DNA from: Arthrinium phaeospermum
Lineage: Eukaryota; Ascomycota; Sordariomycetes; Amphisphaeriales; Apiosporaceae
DNA length: 64,000 nt
NCBI GenBank assembly: GCA_006503535.1
Contig: QYRS01000006.1
Span: 1,364,001 to 1,428,000, forward strand
Reading direction: 5' to 3'
The notes under the pieces were generated by a model. That model did no database searches. It was not told where the DNA came from and saw nothing but the letters and a program-made list of their open reading frames with translations. Every line of letters starts with the position of its first letter. Position 1 is the stretch's first letter. Positions 45,936 to 57,182 of this stretch are shown here, in pieces. The position numbers and the translations under genes were made by a program.

Positions 45936-48372
45936 CTAGAGAGCCATGCTCAACCCTGCCAAGGCACTGAGCCCCTTATCGACATGCTGCCACCCAGGCT
46001 TGCCGAATATCCCCACCAGGCCGACCAGTCTCTCGCCGGCGGGAGCTCGTAGGGACTGGCCGAAGTTACCGCTCGGGGTTCCCCAACGAGCTTCTTTGTG
46101 GTTGGTTACTATCTGGTTCCGATATCAGTACACGGAGCTTCAGTAGCCATATTTGCCAATGCTGTTTCCAAGTAGTAGTTGTCTTACCTTAAGCGCTCGG
46201 CATGAGGACCTCGATTCCTTGTAAACGACCACCTCCGTGACGAACTCCCCTCCATCGCCGTCGATCTCGAAGGTATGCCACTGGGCGCCTCGAAACTTGT
46301 CCGATCCGACTGTCTGGCGTACTGGGGCGCCTCCCGTCCCGTCAGGTCCAGACTTGGACTTGAGTGCGCATATCGTGGTACCGCCCTTGAGGAAACACAC
46401 AGACAGACGTTTGAGACGACCAAGGTCGGCAGCGCTCGTAGCCCAAACCAGAGCATCAACGGCCAGGGGAAGTGGGTTATCCCTTGTCGAGTACCACGTA
46501 AAGGCATTGTGGACCGGGGTCAAGCGCAGCCCCGGAACGTCCCAGATGCGAACGCCGCCCAGCAGCTTCCGATAGTCCGACTTCCACAAGTAATGCGCCA
46601 ACCGCTCTGACTCCGTCCCTTCGACCCATATTGACGACGCGTGCTGGGCGTGGTTGTGATCAGCTTCGCTTTGATCGTCGTCGTGGTTGCCGGTCGGTCG
46701 TAGAGCATCTACGACGCTGTAGTAAACAGTCCTTTTGTGACCGTATACGAGCTGCATGCGTCAGTAATCAGTAAGTGCTATGCTTGATATTCCCCCATTG
46801 GCCCGCGGATGACTTACTCCATCTCGGCAGTACAGCCCAACAATCATAGCCTCTTCACGGGATGTGACTAGTGGCCGCATGTAGTGTCCTTTATTTGTCT
46901 CACCGAACTTGAGCTCCTTTCCAGACGTCAAAACAAACTGAGTGTGAGACATTTCCAGTTAGTTATAGCCATTGTCGCAAGTCAGGTTCAGGCCCGAATA
47001 TGAGACTTACCGTTACGCCCCTCGGGAGGATTGTGTAAGAACAAGGCTTGTGGCCAAGATCTTTAAAGCCCGGAATGTGGAAGATCAATTGTCGGATCCA
47101 ATCGCCCCGAGATATTTCTGGTCCTTGCGATTCCTCGACAGTCGTGCCCTCGAGACATGGTGTGACGCGAATCGTATCCAAACTCTTATCGGGATGCCAA
47201 ACAATGCTCACTAAGTGCTTGGAGCTGGCCAGGTCCTCCCATGAGTGAAGTAGCGGGTGGTACCTCTCGGGACGGCTATCTGCCGCAGACGGTAGGGGGA
47301 ACGGCCAAGCGATTCGGTATGTGAAGCCAGCTACCAGACTATCCGAGCCGAATTCCGTGAAGGGTGACACAGTAGTAGTCTCTTCACTTGGCAATATCGC
47401 GGTGTATCTTTGATGCAACTCTTTGAGCTGGAGACACGTGTTCCAGATCCGCCGCCGGTTGACGACACCCGGGATAGGGGATCCATCGCCCGTCTCGGAG
47501 GAAGTGCTCCAGTGGATCCACACGCAAAGGTCCTTTGGATGGTGACGTTGGAGCAAGGCCGCCTCCCTGACGAACTCTCCTAACTCGAGGTAGAAGGGCA
47601 GCAGCTCATGTTTGAATCTCATCCACCAGAACCTCTGATCAGCACGTAGCTGGACGTTCACTATCCACGATGCACTCGAGAGGTTCAGGAGATCCGTGAG
47701 GTCTAGGTGCGACACGATCATGTGGACAATCTCCAACGGCAGCCTTGTGAACAGATCGCACACGACCTTTGGAGAGAGGTCGTAGGCGGGGTTAGAAGGA
47801 ATAAGGTCGGAGCCTGAGAGAACTTCCAACAAGTACCCTCTCGTGTCTTCGCTTCTGCTTGGATCTGCAAGGAGCCAGTAATGTTCAAGACGAGGAGTCC
47901 AGTGGGAGTAGCGGCGACCGTCCGCTTCCAGACCATAGTCCAACTGCAAATGAGCAGCTGAGTAGGCGGTCAGGCTCTGCAATGTGTTGTACAATGCATC
48001 CATGTCCGGCTGCGAGACATCCCGGCCGTCGAACAGGACCAGTTGAAGGACTTCGTAGCATGGCCAATGAACCGGGAACGCGGGTTTCCTCATATCCAAG
48101 TCCCTATACAGGCGGTAAAGCTCTCGATAACCTCTCGACCCAGGATAGTTGCCGACCCAGTCGTGTTCGCCACAATACCTCCCCTTGCCGGATATATGGA
48201 CTCCGATAACCGAGCCGTTTCTGGCGTGTTCCTGCATGATGACCCATACGTCCTTGATCCACTCCTCCTGGCTTTCCTCGTGATCCTCATTATCAAACAT
48301 GTCGTGGGTGAAGGCAAACTCGTCGAGAGGTCCCCCGCAGACTGCGCAAAAGCAGTAGCTCTCTGCGGCCAT
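45936..48372 (-). CDS. F-box-like protein, tandem paralogue B
   Basis: Four exons, 48372-47011, 46937-46818, 46751-46188 and 46112-45936, give 740 residues, all junctions in phase 0. The domains match paralogue A: CFCAVCGGPL at the N-terminus, an F-box-like segment at about 200-240 (TRLPLEIVHMIVSHLDLTDL), LVTSREEAMIVGLYC, LLGGVRIWDVPGLRL and GERLVGLVGIFGKPGW. The two proteins differ at most aligned positions outside these blocks, so the duplication is old or the genes are evolving fast. The C-terminus ends normally without the extra tail possible in A. Substrate and ligase partners are unknown. Confidence 0.85.
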
Positions 48373-48994
48373 AGTATAGGAAGAAGATGGTATGACAAGT
48401 CCTCGTCGCGCCGGAAATACACGATTGTTGCTGCCGGATGGAGCACGAGGTTCGTGGTTGAAAATGGGACAGAACGCAAATGCCCTTCCTCTCTGGAACT
48501 AGAATGCAAGGGAGGTGAGCATGCTGCACGTGACGTGGCTTGGAGACGTTGCGTGTCCAGCATGTTGGGTCAGTTCCAAGACAGGGGGGTTCAGCTCACG
48601 CCACAGTTCTTGTGGTGGCTTAGTTGGTATTACGGCGCGTCTCACCCCGGGGATAGTTCGGTGATGTGTTTGAAACCTCCGACTCCCCTGACCGCTAAGT
48701 CTGATTGGTCCAACTCCCCTGCTTAGTTTCGTACGGTCGCTTTGATCATTCACGGAAAGTATTGTACGGAAGGCAGCGTTATGGCGCTTTAGGGGGTAGC
48801 CTCACATCTGAGCTCGGCGGGCACTGCAACGCTTGCATATGACATACCAAGGATTTATCAGGGTTTCTTAGTGATTTGACGATCTCCTGCTCCCTAGCAA
48901 ATACCTATGAGGCAGCCGCGAACTCAGCGCCTTGTCCTCGCGTCCATTGTTGGACTACAAAATGCTCTCAACCAGCGGCAGCCTCATTCCCATG
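48373..48994. other. Intergenic region
   Basis: This is the promoter of paralogue B and the 3' flank of the next hypothetical gene. No supported gene. Confidence 0.55.
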
Positions 48995-49791
48995 TTACTT
49001 CGCATCATTTAGTTGGCTCTGAGTACGGTGATCGGTATCAGGCCTTTCTTGCGCTTCTAAGTCTGCCTCTGTGGACGGGATCTCCGTCTGGCGATCGGCT
49101 CCCTCTAGCTCAAGCTTTTGGTCCCACAAGAGTGATAAACTCGAAAGCCACCTTCGCATGATCTCGTCCGCATGCCCCTGGTAGCATTGCACATAGAAGT
49201 GGTCGCGATACCATTCATCCTCATAATCAGGTTCCGATGGGTGGAGACCGCAAAAGATGGCAAACTCGGGGCGAAGACCTTCTGCCAGGCCGCCTCGGAC
49301 ATAATCATCTAGAACAGGGTACAGTTAGTGCTCGTCGGGTACACGAATCTCAGCCACCTATGGAGGTATTGAGACTTACCATATGATATATCCAGCTCAT
49401 CGATTTCCTTCACGTCTCGTTTCAAGAGAATTGCGCGGAAGCGATCCAACAAGGGGTACTTGTAGAAATTGACAACCGTATCTCCATAATCCGTGCTGGA
49501 GGGGACAGCCAGCTCCTCGGGGTCCGACGGGAAGTCGGCGTGGTACTTTTGCAGAGCCCAGTCAACCATGTCGTCATTCAAGCCCACGTATCGAAGGATT
49601 CCTCTCTTGTCGTCCAGTTCTGGGAGGTTCATGTTTTCGGTGTACTTCTGGTTGAGTAGACCATAACTCATGCGTATCATTTGCACGTCGTCAGGAAACG
49701 TCGGGTGTATGTCGCGGCCCCGCGCAACGACAGCCTCAAGCTCTGGGGTCATGGTGAATGTGGGAATGGTGGTGGGAGTCTCTTCTGCCAT
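48995..49791 (-). CDS. Hypothetical protein
   Basis: Exon 1 is 49791-49380 and exon 2 is 49308-48995, with a 71-nt intron in phase 1, giving 241 residues; an in-frame ATG at 49875 would add 28. No domain is recognised. The product is acidic, with many Tyr and Trp (DDMVDWALQKYHADFPSD, HPSEPDYEDEWYRDHFYVQ), and has no signal peptide or membrane segment. The intron has a CACTAACTG branch point, and splicing joins two protein-like halves, which supports a real gene. It may be lineage-specific. Confidence 0.65.
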
Positions 49792-50022
49792 GATGAAGGA
49801 AGCGTATGGTATGTCGGGCGAGACAAATGTATTGATGAGTGACTTGCGGTTGTGGAAAGCCTGGTAGATAGACATATGTGTTGGACTAGATAATTGGGTG
49901 GTTTTGATGGTTTGGGAACAGCAAAAATAGTATCAACTTTGGGTGTTCCCATGTCGGATGTGGAAGTCACGAAGAAAGCCCCACAGCAAGTTACAGGCAA
50001 AGGGAATTAAACTAGTTCGGAA

Positions 50023-50100
50023 GCGACTGCGGTGTTTATTCCATCCTGATCCACTGTTTATTCCCCATTATCCTAGTGTCGCGCGAGGGAAGGAGCGACC
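50023..50100 (+). repeat. Half-copy of the hairpin element found as an NLR intron
   Basis: This stretch aligns with the first half of the 168-nt hairpin intron at 60994-61161 read on the minus strand. Shared blocks in order are GCGACT, CGGTGTTTATTCC, TCCTG, GTTTATTCC and AGTGTC..GAGGGA. It lies between two small genes and lacks the second arm. Confidence 0.55.
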
Positions 50101-50172
50101 AATTATTCGATAAATCTTAAAGTTTCCTTCACCAGACATCCTGTCTACCTATCTTAGAAAGAGCAAATACCG

Positions 50173-50649
50173 ATGCGGAACGTCCACATACCTGCCAACA
50201 AAGTGCCGCTTACTTTGCCTACGACAAGGATGGTCTTGGCGTACGCCAGCGCTGGTGAGACGATAATCCGCATCGATATTCCACGCGAAATGCTGCACCG
50301 AGGCTACAAGTTCGACGACGTCCCGGGAGATGAGTAGTACCATGTGAGAGACCTTCAATCCTTTTGAGTTGCTCCCCCAGACAGCTAATATCTGGCTATT
50401 TAGCCCGTGGAGATGAATTGGAAGAACCAGAAGGCCAAAGGGCCTGTGTTGCGCGTACAGAAGAAGAGCATCATCGAAGGACCGATAGCTGAGGTACACA
50501 ATAAGGCCATGCAACGACCACCGCCAATTCCTCACGGCAGGTTCAAGCCGGCTGTACGAGAGGACGAATATGTGCAGCAGGTCGTCTTCAAGGGAGAAGT
50601 TCCTCACACGTCTCCAGTCCTGTCCAACGGACTAGGACGTACTTGTTGA
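50173..50649 (+). pseudogene. Small hypothetical gene with an in-frame stop
   Basis: From the ATG at 50173, 54 protein-like codons run to a TAG at 50335. Eight bases later a good donor (GTGAGA, 50344) begins a 60-nt intron ending CTATTTAG. The second exon (50404-50649) is open in matching phase 0 and ends at a natural stop. The TAG would be CAG before a single C-to-T change. The product is not recognised. A 152-codon frame on the opposite strand overlaps it, so the coding strand is not certain. Confidence 0.35.
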
Positions 50650-50861
50650 CTTCATTTTGTGTTCACACATTCGAGGGTAACCTTTTCTCTGTGAATCCTT
50701 GTTTCTGCTGGCTCTGGCTGGTATCAAACCGAAATATTAGTTTAGATTATAAAAGGGACACATCCATCGAACATAACAACGAAGAAGCAACGATTGCTTC
50801 GAGGAAAGAGCCTGGAGAATAGCCCCAACACGAGACTTTCGCAAGTATTATTACTCAACAA

Positions 50862-51145
50862 CTATGGAGGAGGTCCACGACGACCCTGCGGCTCCGCACC
50901 TCGAAGCTGGCGACGGTACTCCTCCTCGACGGACCTTATCTCATCGTACGTCGAGTATGCCGTCATCTCCGTCTGCGCCTTCGTGTCCTTGTCGCCGTGC
51001 CCCTTGCCGCCGCTGCCCCGCACGAAGGTCCGCAGACCCGTCACGACGCCCCGGGGTATCTTGGGCAGTCCACCGGCGGGCGACGGGCCGCTGTGTTTCT
51101 TGTACTCGTCGCGCTGGTCGAGATGATGTTCGCTCGGGGAGTACC
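50862..51145 (-). CDS. Orphan 3' exon of an unresolved small gene
   Basis: A consensus acceptor (CTGACTTGCAG) opens a well-formed coding stretch in phase 1: YSPSEHHLDQRDEYKKHSG, then GLRTFVRGSGGKGHGDKD and STYDEIRSVEEEYRRQL, ending at 50862. The composition is charged, hydrophilic and protein-like. The only upstream donor with matching phase that I found is the GTAAGC at 51370, inside the last exon of the P450 gene. Using it, either from an ATG at 51392 or as an alternative P450 3' end, would work on paper. No domain is recognised. Confidence 0.4.
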
Positions 51146-51305
51146 CTGCAAGTCAGGAAACAACATGAATCATTGTAAGAACTTAACACATAAGAATGAA
51201 TACAGATGGGCTAAGAGGTTGCGCTATCAGCTATCTACATACGAATTAATCTGTATTTTACAATCAGTGTCGCCTTGATGTCCTCTATTATTGATGAAGT
51301 ATTCC

Positions 51306-53083
51306 TTAGGCCAGTCCAACTTGGGATGATGCGATCTTGACTTTCATTCTCATGCCATCGACTGGCTTACTGGAAATCTGTCTCGTCTTCATGTTGTCTT
51401 AATTAGCACAGTAAACGTTACGATAACATCATACTTCTCTTACCGGATAAAGATGCGAGTTAGCTTTGTATTGGTCGGTGTCATCCAGGACTGGCCAGCC
51501 CTTGTCGTCCGTAGCCAGCTCGCCCAGGCCCACCTTGACGAAGTCGTATCGGGGGATGACGAGGGCAAGGATGACCCGGGCTTCAATAAGCGCGAACTCC
51601 TGGCCAATGCAGTTTCGGGGGCCTCGCTCAAACGGCCGCCACGCACTGGCGGGGACCTTGCCAGAGTCCGCTTCAGGGCCTTCGAGCCATCTCTCCGGTC
51701 GGAAGGCGTCGGCGGTGTCCCCGAAGACGTCGGGGTCGCGGTGGATGAAGCTTTCGCAGTTGTAGATGATGGTGCCATCGAGACAGTGGTCCCTGCCGTC
51801 CGGCGTGCGCACCGTGAACGAGCTCCCGAAAGGGGAGGTTCGGGCCGTGGCGGCCGGGGGGTGCATCCGCAGGGTCTCCTTGATGACCGCGCTGACGTAT
51901 GGCATCTGGTTGAGTAGCTCTGGTCCAGGCGAAACAAGGAGTCGGTTGCGCACGGCCTCCATATCCGTGTCGGGCCCTAAGACTTGACGGAGCTCCGCGC
52001 GCACTGCACCCAGGGCGCGTGGCGTGCGCATCAACTCATAGAAAGCCCAAGCCAGGAGAGTGCTGGTGGTATCGTGGCCGGCGAACAGAAACGACTTAAG
52101 CTGGTCGCTTGTTGTGTGAAGGATCTCTGGGCTGAGTGACTCAGTGTCCTGGAAGCTCAGATAAAGGATGCTTCGCTCGCTGTTATCCGGATTCTGTCGA
52201 TATTCGTCGAATTTCCGACGTACAATCTCCCGAATAAGTTTGTCGATGCGCTTCCCGAGAATGTATCGCCGAAGCTCAGTCCTGGGTATCACCCACCAAG
52301 GGTAGTCAGCCTTGTCATCCAGGTAGCAGCTGAGCAGCTCGGAAAACATATTGACCATTGCACCTTGGCCATCGGTGCGTTGCGCCTCAAGGTCAACGCC
52401 CATTGAAACAGCGCCGATGACATCGATTGTCAAATTGAGGAGCAGAGGAAGCAGGGGAGCCTCAGCTCCTGATAGAGCGAGCTGATCCAGATGATGGACG
52501 AAATGTGAAGTCTTGTCCAAAATGGCAGGTAGGTGTGTTAACAAGTGCTGGGGAGCGAAGCCTGGATTGAATCTCTTCCGCAGGCGCTTCCAGTCTTCAT
52601 TTTCAGCACTCAATATCGATGTAGTACCAATAACGTGGTTCAAGTAGTTCAAGTTGGCCTTGGGAACACTGTTCGGGAAGAGGGCCGAGGGCTTGGATAC
52701 CTGCTCTGCGATCTCGTGGCTCCGAATCAAGACCATGGGACGATTGACTGGGCGGAGGTCGACAAACATCAAGGGTGGGTTGCCCAGGGTCTCTAGCATC
52801 TCACTAAAGACCAAATCTGCATGCAGATCAGCGTGAGCTCTACTTGCACTAACCATTGCACGCCGGGAAACTAAGAGTGGCTGGGGGGGATGAGTATCAT
52901 ACCAGGATGGCGGTCTCTTGGGCCTCGTTTGATGTATTCGTCGAAGATTGCAAGATGACCCAACACCAGGGACGGCGGAAGCTGCGGGATGCTCGCATAC
53001 TGCACAAAGCGCTTATGGTACACTTTGTTGTAAAGATAGATGCCAATCAGCGGCAATGCTGCAAGTAGCAAGGGCACCAACAT
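51306..53083 (-). CDS. Cytochrome P450 monooxygenase
   Basis: Three exons, 53083-52903, 52837-51444 and 51386-51306, give 551 residues. The N-terminus is a membrane anchor (MLVPLLLAALPLIGIYLY). Family motifs include DLRPVNRPMVLIRSHEIAEQ, the I-helix AGHDTTSTLLAW, the K-helix ETLR, FRPERW and the haem loop FERGPRNCIGQEF (Cys470). The short last exon (26 codons) is supported because it supplies a usual C-terminus for this P450 type (QISSKPVDGMRMKVK) after a phase-0 intron with a GTAAGA donor; without it the frame would end after four intronic codons. It diverges from another P450 gene. Substrate unknown. Confidence 0.9.
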
Positions 53084-54152
53084 GTTGAAGGCGGATGACG
53101 GAGGATCGATCGAGTGGATGGGTATCGGGGAAGCATCGAGCCCAACATCGCGCCGGACACAAACAACAAATAAGAACGAGAAAAGACGGTGGTGGGGGGT
53201 AAGCAGTCGGGCGGTGATTTGGTACGCTTGGGTGTAAGGGGTTCGTAAGTATTTAATTGGATGTAAGGGATGATTGCAATGCCCAAATGCTGGGCGAAGT
53301 TGACTTGTAGTAGTAATGCACGACCCGTTGACGACATCGTCTTCGCAGTTTGATAGGGAAGAAACTGGCCATGTTGATTGATCAAGTACAGTGTAACCCC
53401 AAATCTCATGCGGGTAGCCTCAGCTCTTGCAAAGGGTGTGTCTTCAAAACCCGAATAAGCAAGCACAAGTATACATGTAGCTGAACGCGCCAACGCACAT
53501 GCCCCGGTGTGGGGCCAACACCGATCTGCTTACAAGTACATAACATGTAACGCAAGCGACTAATGGTTGGTGGCAAATCAAACAGGGTACCCGCATACAG
53601 TTTATCAGGTGCCTGCTACGTAAGACGCATGCCTTTATCTACGCGACACGATTGATATTACCGATGTTCCAACTCGGCTTATGTGCATCCCTTTCGGAGC
53701 AGGGAACCAACTGGGCGACAAGTGAACAGCCCCCAAAGCCACCACCCTCGTCCACATATTGGGTCAAATCTAACAACACTGGCCCATGATCTTATTTCTA
53801 GGTTTATAGGTTGAAGCTTGAGGCGACAGGTGTCCATGATTGACAAGCTGACGTGATATTCTGTTATTCTGTGTGGGACCAAGCTCCTTGCGTCCATGTG
53901 CCTGTACTATAGTGGTGTCCTGCAAGGGCTGCGGTGGTTTCGGTAGGGAGGTTGCTGACGACAATGCAAGGGCATTGAAACCCACAAACAAGAGTGTCAG
54001 CCGGGAGAGAGCGAAGCGTGGGAGGTTATAATATGGAAAGAGCTGGCTTCGAAAGCGTTTCCTGCTTCTAGAGATACAACGACGTTTAGTAACTTTTAGT
54101 TACATCTTCAAGTGAATTCGGCAAGCCTTGACAGACTAAATCAAGCAAATTC
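53084..54152. promoter_or_regulatory. Divergent intergenic region between two P450 genes
   Basis: Two P450 genes are transcribed outward from this 1.07-kb gap, which must hold both promoters. Short open frames inside are unsupported. I could not identify a regulator site. Confidence 0.45.
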
Positions 54153-56121
54153 ATGGTTCCATCAACCACTGCCCAGAAAATGCTTGCGACTGTCCTAGCT
54201 CTAGGGGTTGCCGTCTTCTGCACTCTGGCGTTCCAATATTGGAGAGCTCTTACACTCTACAACAAAGCTCAAGGGACAAAGAAGAGCAGACAAGACCTTC
54301 CTCCGATATACCCTGCTTTTTTCCCATACATTGGAGTCGCCATACCTTTCATATGGGATACCCCTGCTTACCTAGAAAGCGTGACGTGAGTGGGATATCG
54401 AGCAACTGTTGACTCTGAATGATGATGCTAACATCTTTCCCTTCCTTTGAAGATCCCACGCCGGAAAGCTAACTTCGCTGCGAGTCTCTGTTGCCCCTTT
54501 CCAGGATATCTTCCTTTTCCAGGACCATCACTCAATCAAAGAGATATGGAAAAACTCGGCTATGATGTGTGCGGGGAAGGTTCATGTTTGGGCACTGAAG
54601 TATCTCTTCGGTTTCCCTGACAAGTGGTTGGCACGATACGCTGCCGACGACTCGGGTCCTTTCCTCCACCCATACCCTGGAAGCAAAGTCGAGCCTCGTC
54701 TGCGGATCCACCGGCTCCTGAACCACGGCATCGAGAAAGCACTGACGGGTCCCGGGTTTGGACCGACCATTCAGCGCTTTCGCACCGCCCTGGTATCCCA
54801 GACCGAGTGCCTGAGCACGTCGGGTGAGAAGGATGAATGGACAGAGATCCACGACCTCCGCAGGTTCGTACACAATACAGTCGGGCGATCACTGGTGGCT
54901 GCACTGTTTGGGCCTAGCATCCTCAAGATCAACCCTGACTTGATGGACGACCTGCACGACTTCGACCAGGCCTTGCCCTGGTTCGCCAGGCGGATCCCCA
55001 AATTCATAATGCCCGGCATCTATGCGTGTCGCTCACGGCTCCACCAACAGTTCGTGAACTGGTACCAGTATGCGAGAAAACACTACAAAGAGTCAGATAT
55101 TAGCGAAGACGGCGATGGGGACCCATACTGGGGATCGAAATGGATGCGAGAGAGACAGAGCGCTCTCGACATAATCCAAGACGACGAAGCTCTTGCGGCT
55201 GGGGATTTAGGGGTGGCGTGGGCGTGAGTATCCAAATTTCTGACATTGCCGTCGGCTTGACGGACTCTCCTCATGGAATAGGCAAAGGAGTGCAAATACA
55301 CAGTGCGGGCACTAACTGATATCAGATCCATTGCCAATGTGGTATCGGCAACAACCATGGCACTGGTACACATTGCCAACACGCCCAATCTGGCTGCCGA
55401 CGTCAAAGCCGACGTCCACGCGAGCTTCGGTGACCAGCCACTGTCCGAGGTTGATCTCAAGACGCTCTCCAATATCCCACTGCTCGCTTCCATCTACGCC
55501 GAGACGCTGCGCCTGCACGCCAAGTCGTTCACGGTCGTGAGCTCTCCCGTGCAAGACACGCCTCTCGGCCGGTACCGGCTGCCCAAGGACGCCATGGGCC
55601 TCATTAACGCCCACGTCTCGCACATGGACGGGGACTTTTGGAATACCAAGAGCGGCCTACATCCGGTCGATTCGTTTTGGCCGCAACGGTTCCTGACCGA
55701 TCCGAAGGATCCCCGTAGCGGGCCGACAAAGGTCCCACGTCCCCCGACCAAGCCTCATGTTGATGGGCAGGATAGTGGGCCGTACTTCTCGCTCCAGGGC
55801 TTGGAGGCTGCCTGGATCCCGTACGGCGGTAAGTCTGGTCAAGGATGGGGGGCAGGGCGTAGTGCTTTGGTTTCCGTTGCTTTCCAACACATACCTAACA
55901 TGCAACTTCTTCTAGGGGGCCAGTTAATCTGCCCAGGCAGAATGCTGGCCAAAAACGTCATGATCTTCACCACCGCGCTCTTGACACAAGAATTCGACAC
56001 CCAGGTTTTGACCAAGGAAATCAAGTTCAGCAAGAGGTGGTTCGGGTTTGGTACTGAAATCCCCGAGCATGCTATCTCAATCCGCATCAGGAGAAACCAG
56101 CTAAGCTCCGTTGAAGAATGA
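54153..56121 (+). CDS. Cytochrome P450, CYP7/CYP8-like type
   Basis: Four exons, 54153-54385, 54453-55223, 55326-55828 and 55916-56121, give 570 residues. An N-terminal membrane anchor (MLATVLALGVAVFCTLAF) begins at residue 10, so translation may instead start at 54180. The K-helix is AETLRLH, and the haem loop WIPYGGGQLICPGRMLAKN (Cys508) is formed across the last intron. The GGGxxxCPGR form, and the lack of the usual AGxDTT I-helix (here ANVVSATTMALVH), recall the CYP7/CYP8 sterol and prostacyclin-synthase-like group found in many ascomycetes. The role may be sterol or oxylipin modification; this is inference. Confidence 0.88.
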
Positions 56122-56474
56122 AAACGGGGGATCTAGTGGGGATTGCGGTTGAATTTAGAGTACCTGCTATTCCTAAAGTAGATAGCCCCTTCTCTCACCC
56201 CATTGCGAAAGTCAAAAGAGCGCTGGCTGATGCACACTGCTTGGGGTCGGGGAATATGGAGGCCCTTCCAGGCTGGATAGGTAGGTCCATCTAACAAGGA
56301 CTAGTTCCCACTAGTCTTATCGATAAGTATATTGATAAGGAATTAGGTGGATCTACTGCACCCCCTAGTGGGGCCTATCACTGGTAATGGAGCTTATTAG
56401 AAATGTGCACGAATTAGTAGGGACGTTAATATAATACCGGACTAATTAAATAGCTAAGCTTTTACTAATAGCTA
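56122..56474. other. Intergenic, grading into a RIP-mutated repeat
   Basis: The first 150 bp are the 3' flank of the P450 gene. AT content then rises towards the repeat at 56475. It includes a small palindrome (ACTAGTTCCCACTAGT). No gene. Confidence 0.5.
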
Positions 56475-56640
56475 GTAATATAAATATAATAATAGTATAA
56501 AAGTAATCGGGCGATTATTTCACTTACGTAATTAAATATTATATATACCTTAGTTATTTATTATTATTAATTATTTTAATTAAATGCTTTAAGTATAAGT
56601 AATTAACTTAATTATTTCGATATCTATTTAATATTACTTC
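56475..56640 (+). repeat. Dispersed repeat, copy B (RIP-mutated)
   Basis: This AT-rich stretch aligns with the reverse complement of 25915-26072. Shared blocks include GTAATCGGG, TATACCTTAGTTATTTATTA and TATCTATTTAAT. Differences from copy A are mainly C-to-T and G-to-A, which is the RIP pattern. The boundaries are approximate and AT-rich sequence extends to about 56690. Confidence 0.55.
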
Positions 56641-57182
56641 TATATAGATTTATCCTTAACTCAGTCTTTTATTAAGTAATTAATAAAGGATGCTTTGCAT
56701 GGTTGAGCGAGTAATAAGCTATGACCAATCTGCTGTACTGGGATTCTCGGACCCAGATCCCCCAATAGCATTGAAAGCAACTTTGCAGCCCATCTGCTCC
56801 TCCTCATCAGAGACTAAGAAGACGAAACGCGAAATGCTTAACTGCAATTCTGACTTCAGGTACCAGCAGAGTACGCGACGCCGTCAGCCCACACGGTCAA
56901 GGCCCATATTAGCAACAGTCGTGGCGGCGAATGTCGATAGCGCATGGGCGTAAACAGTATTGTAGTCATAGGTCGTGAAATATTACATATAACTGCATAT
57001 TGCCATTCATAGGTATGAGCACATGACACATGAACACACTGGAATTTGTCCAACGCTTCTTTCCCATTCGTTTGGCAAAATGCATCTGTTAACAACTAAG
57101 TCCTGGTACTCTCACTAGTTTCATCCTGATTACACTGGCTTGATATCGACGACAGTTCCGCGCCTTGCTCTTTGCAGGCCTC
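56641..57182. other. Intergenic region
   Basis: This lies between the repeat and the DUF3632 gene stop. No supported gene. Confidence 0.5.

Noticed and set aside
50862..51444. Direct joining of the second P450 exon to the exon at 51145
   Set aside because: The donor at 51443 is phase 0 and the acceptor at 51146 needs phase 1. The short exon at 51386-51306 fits in phase and supplies a normal P450 C-terminus.
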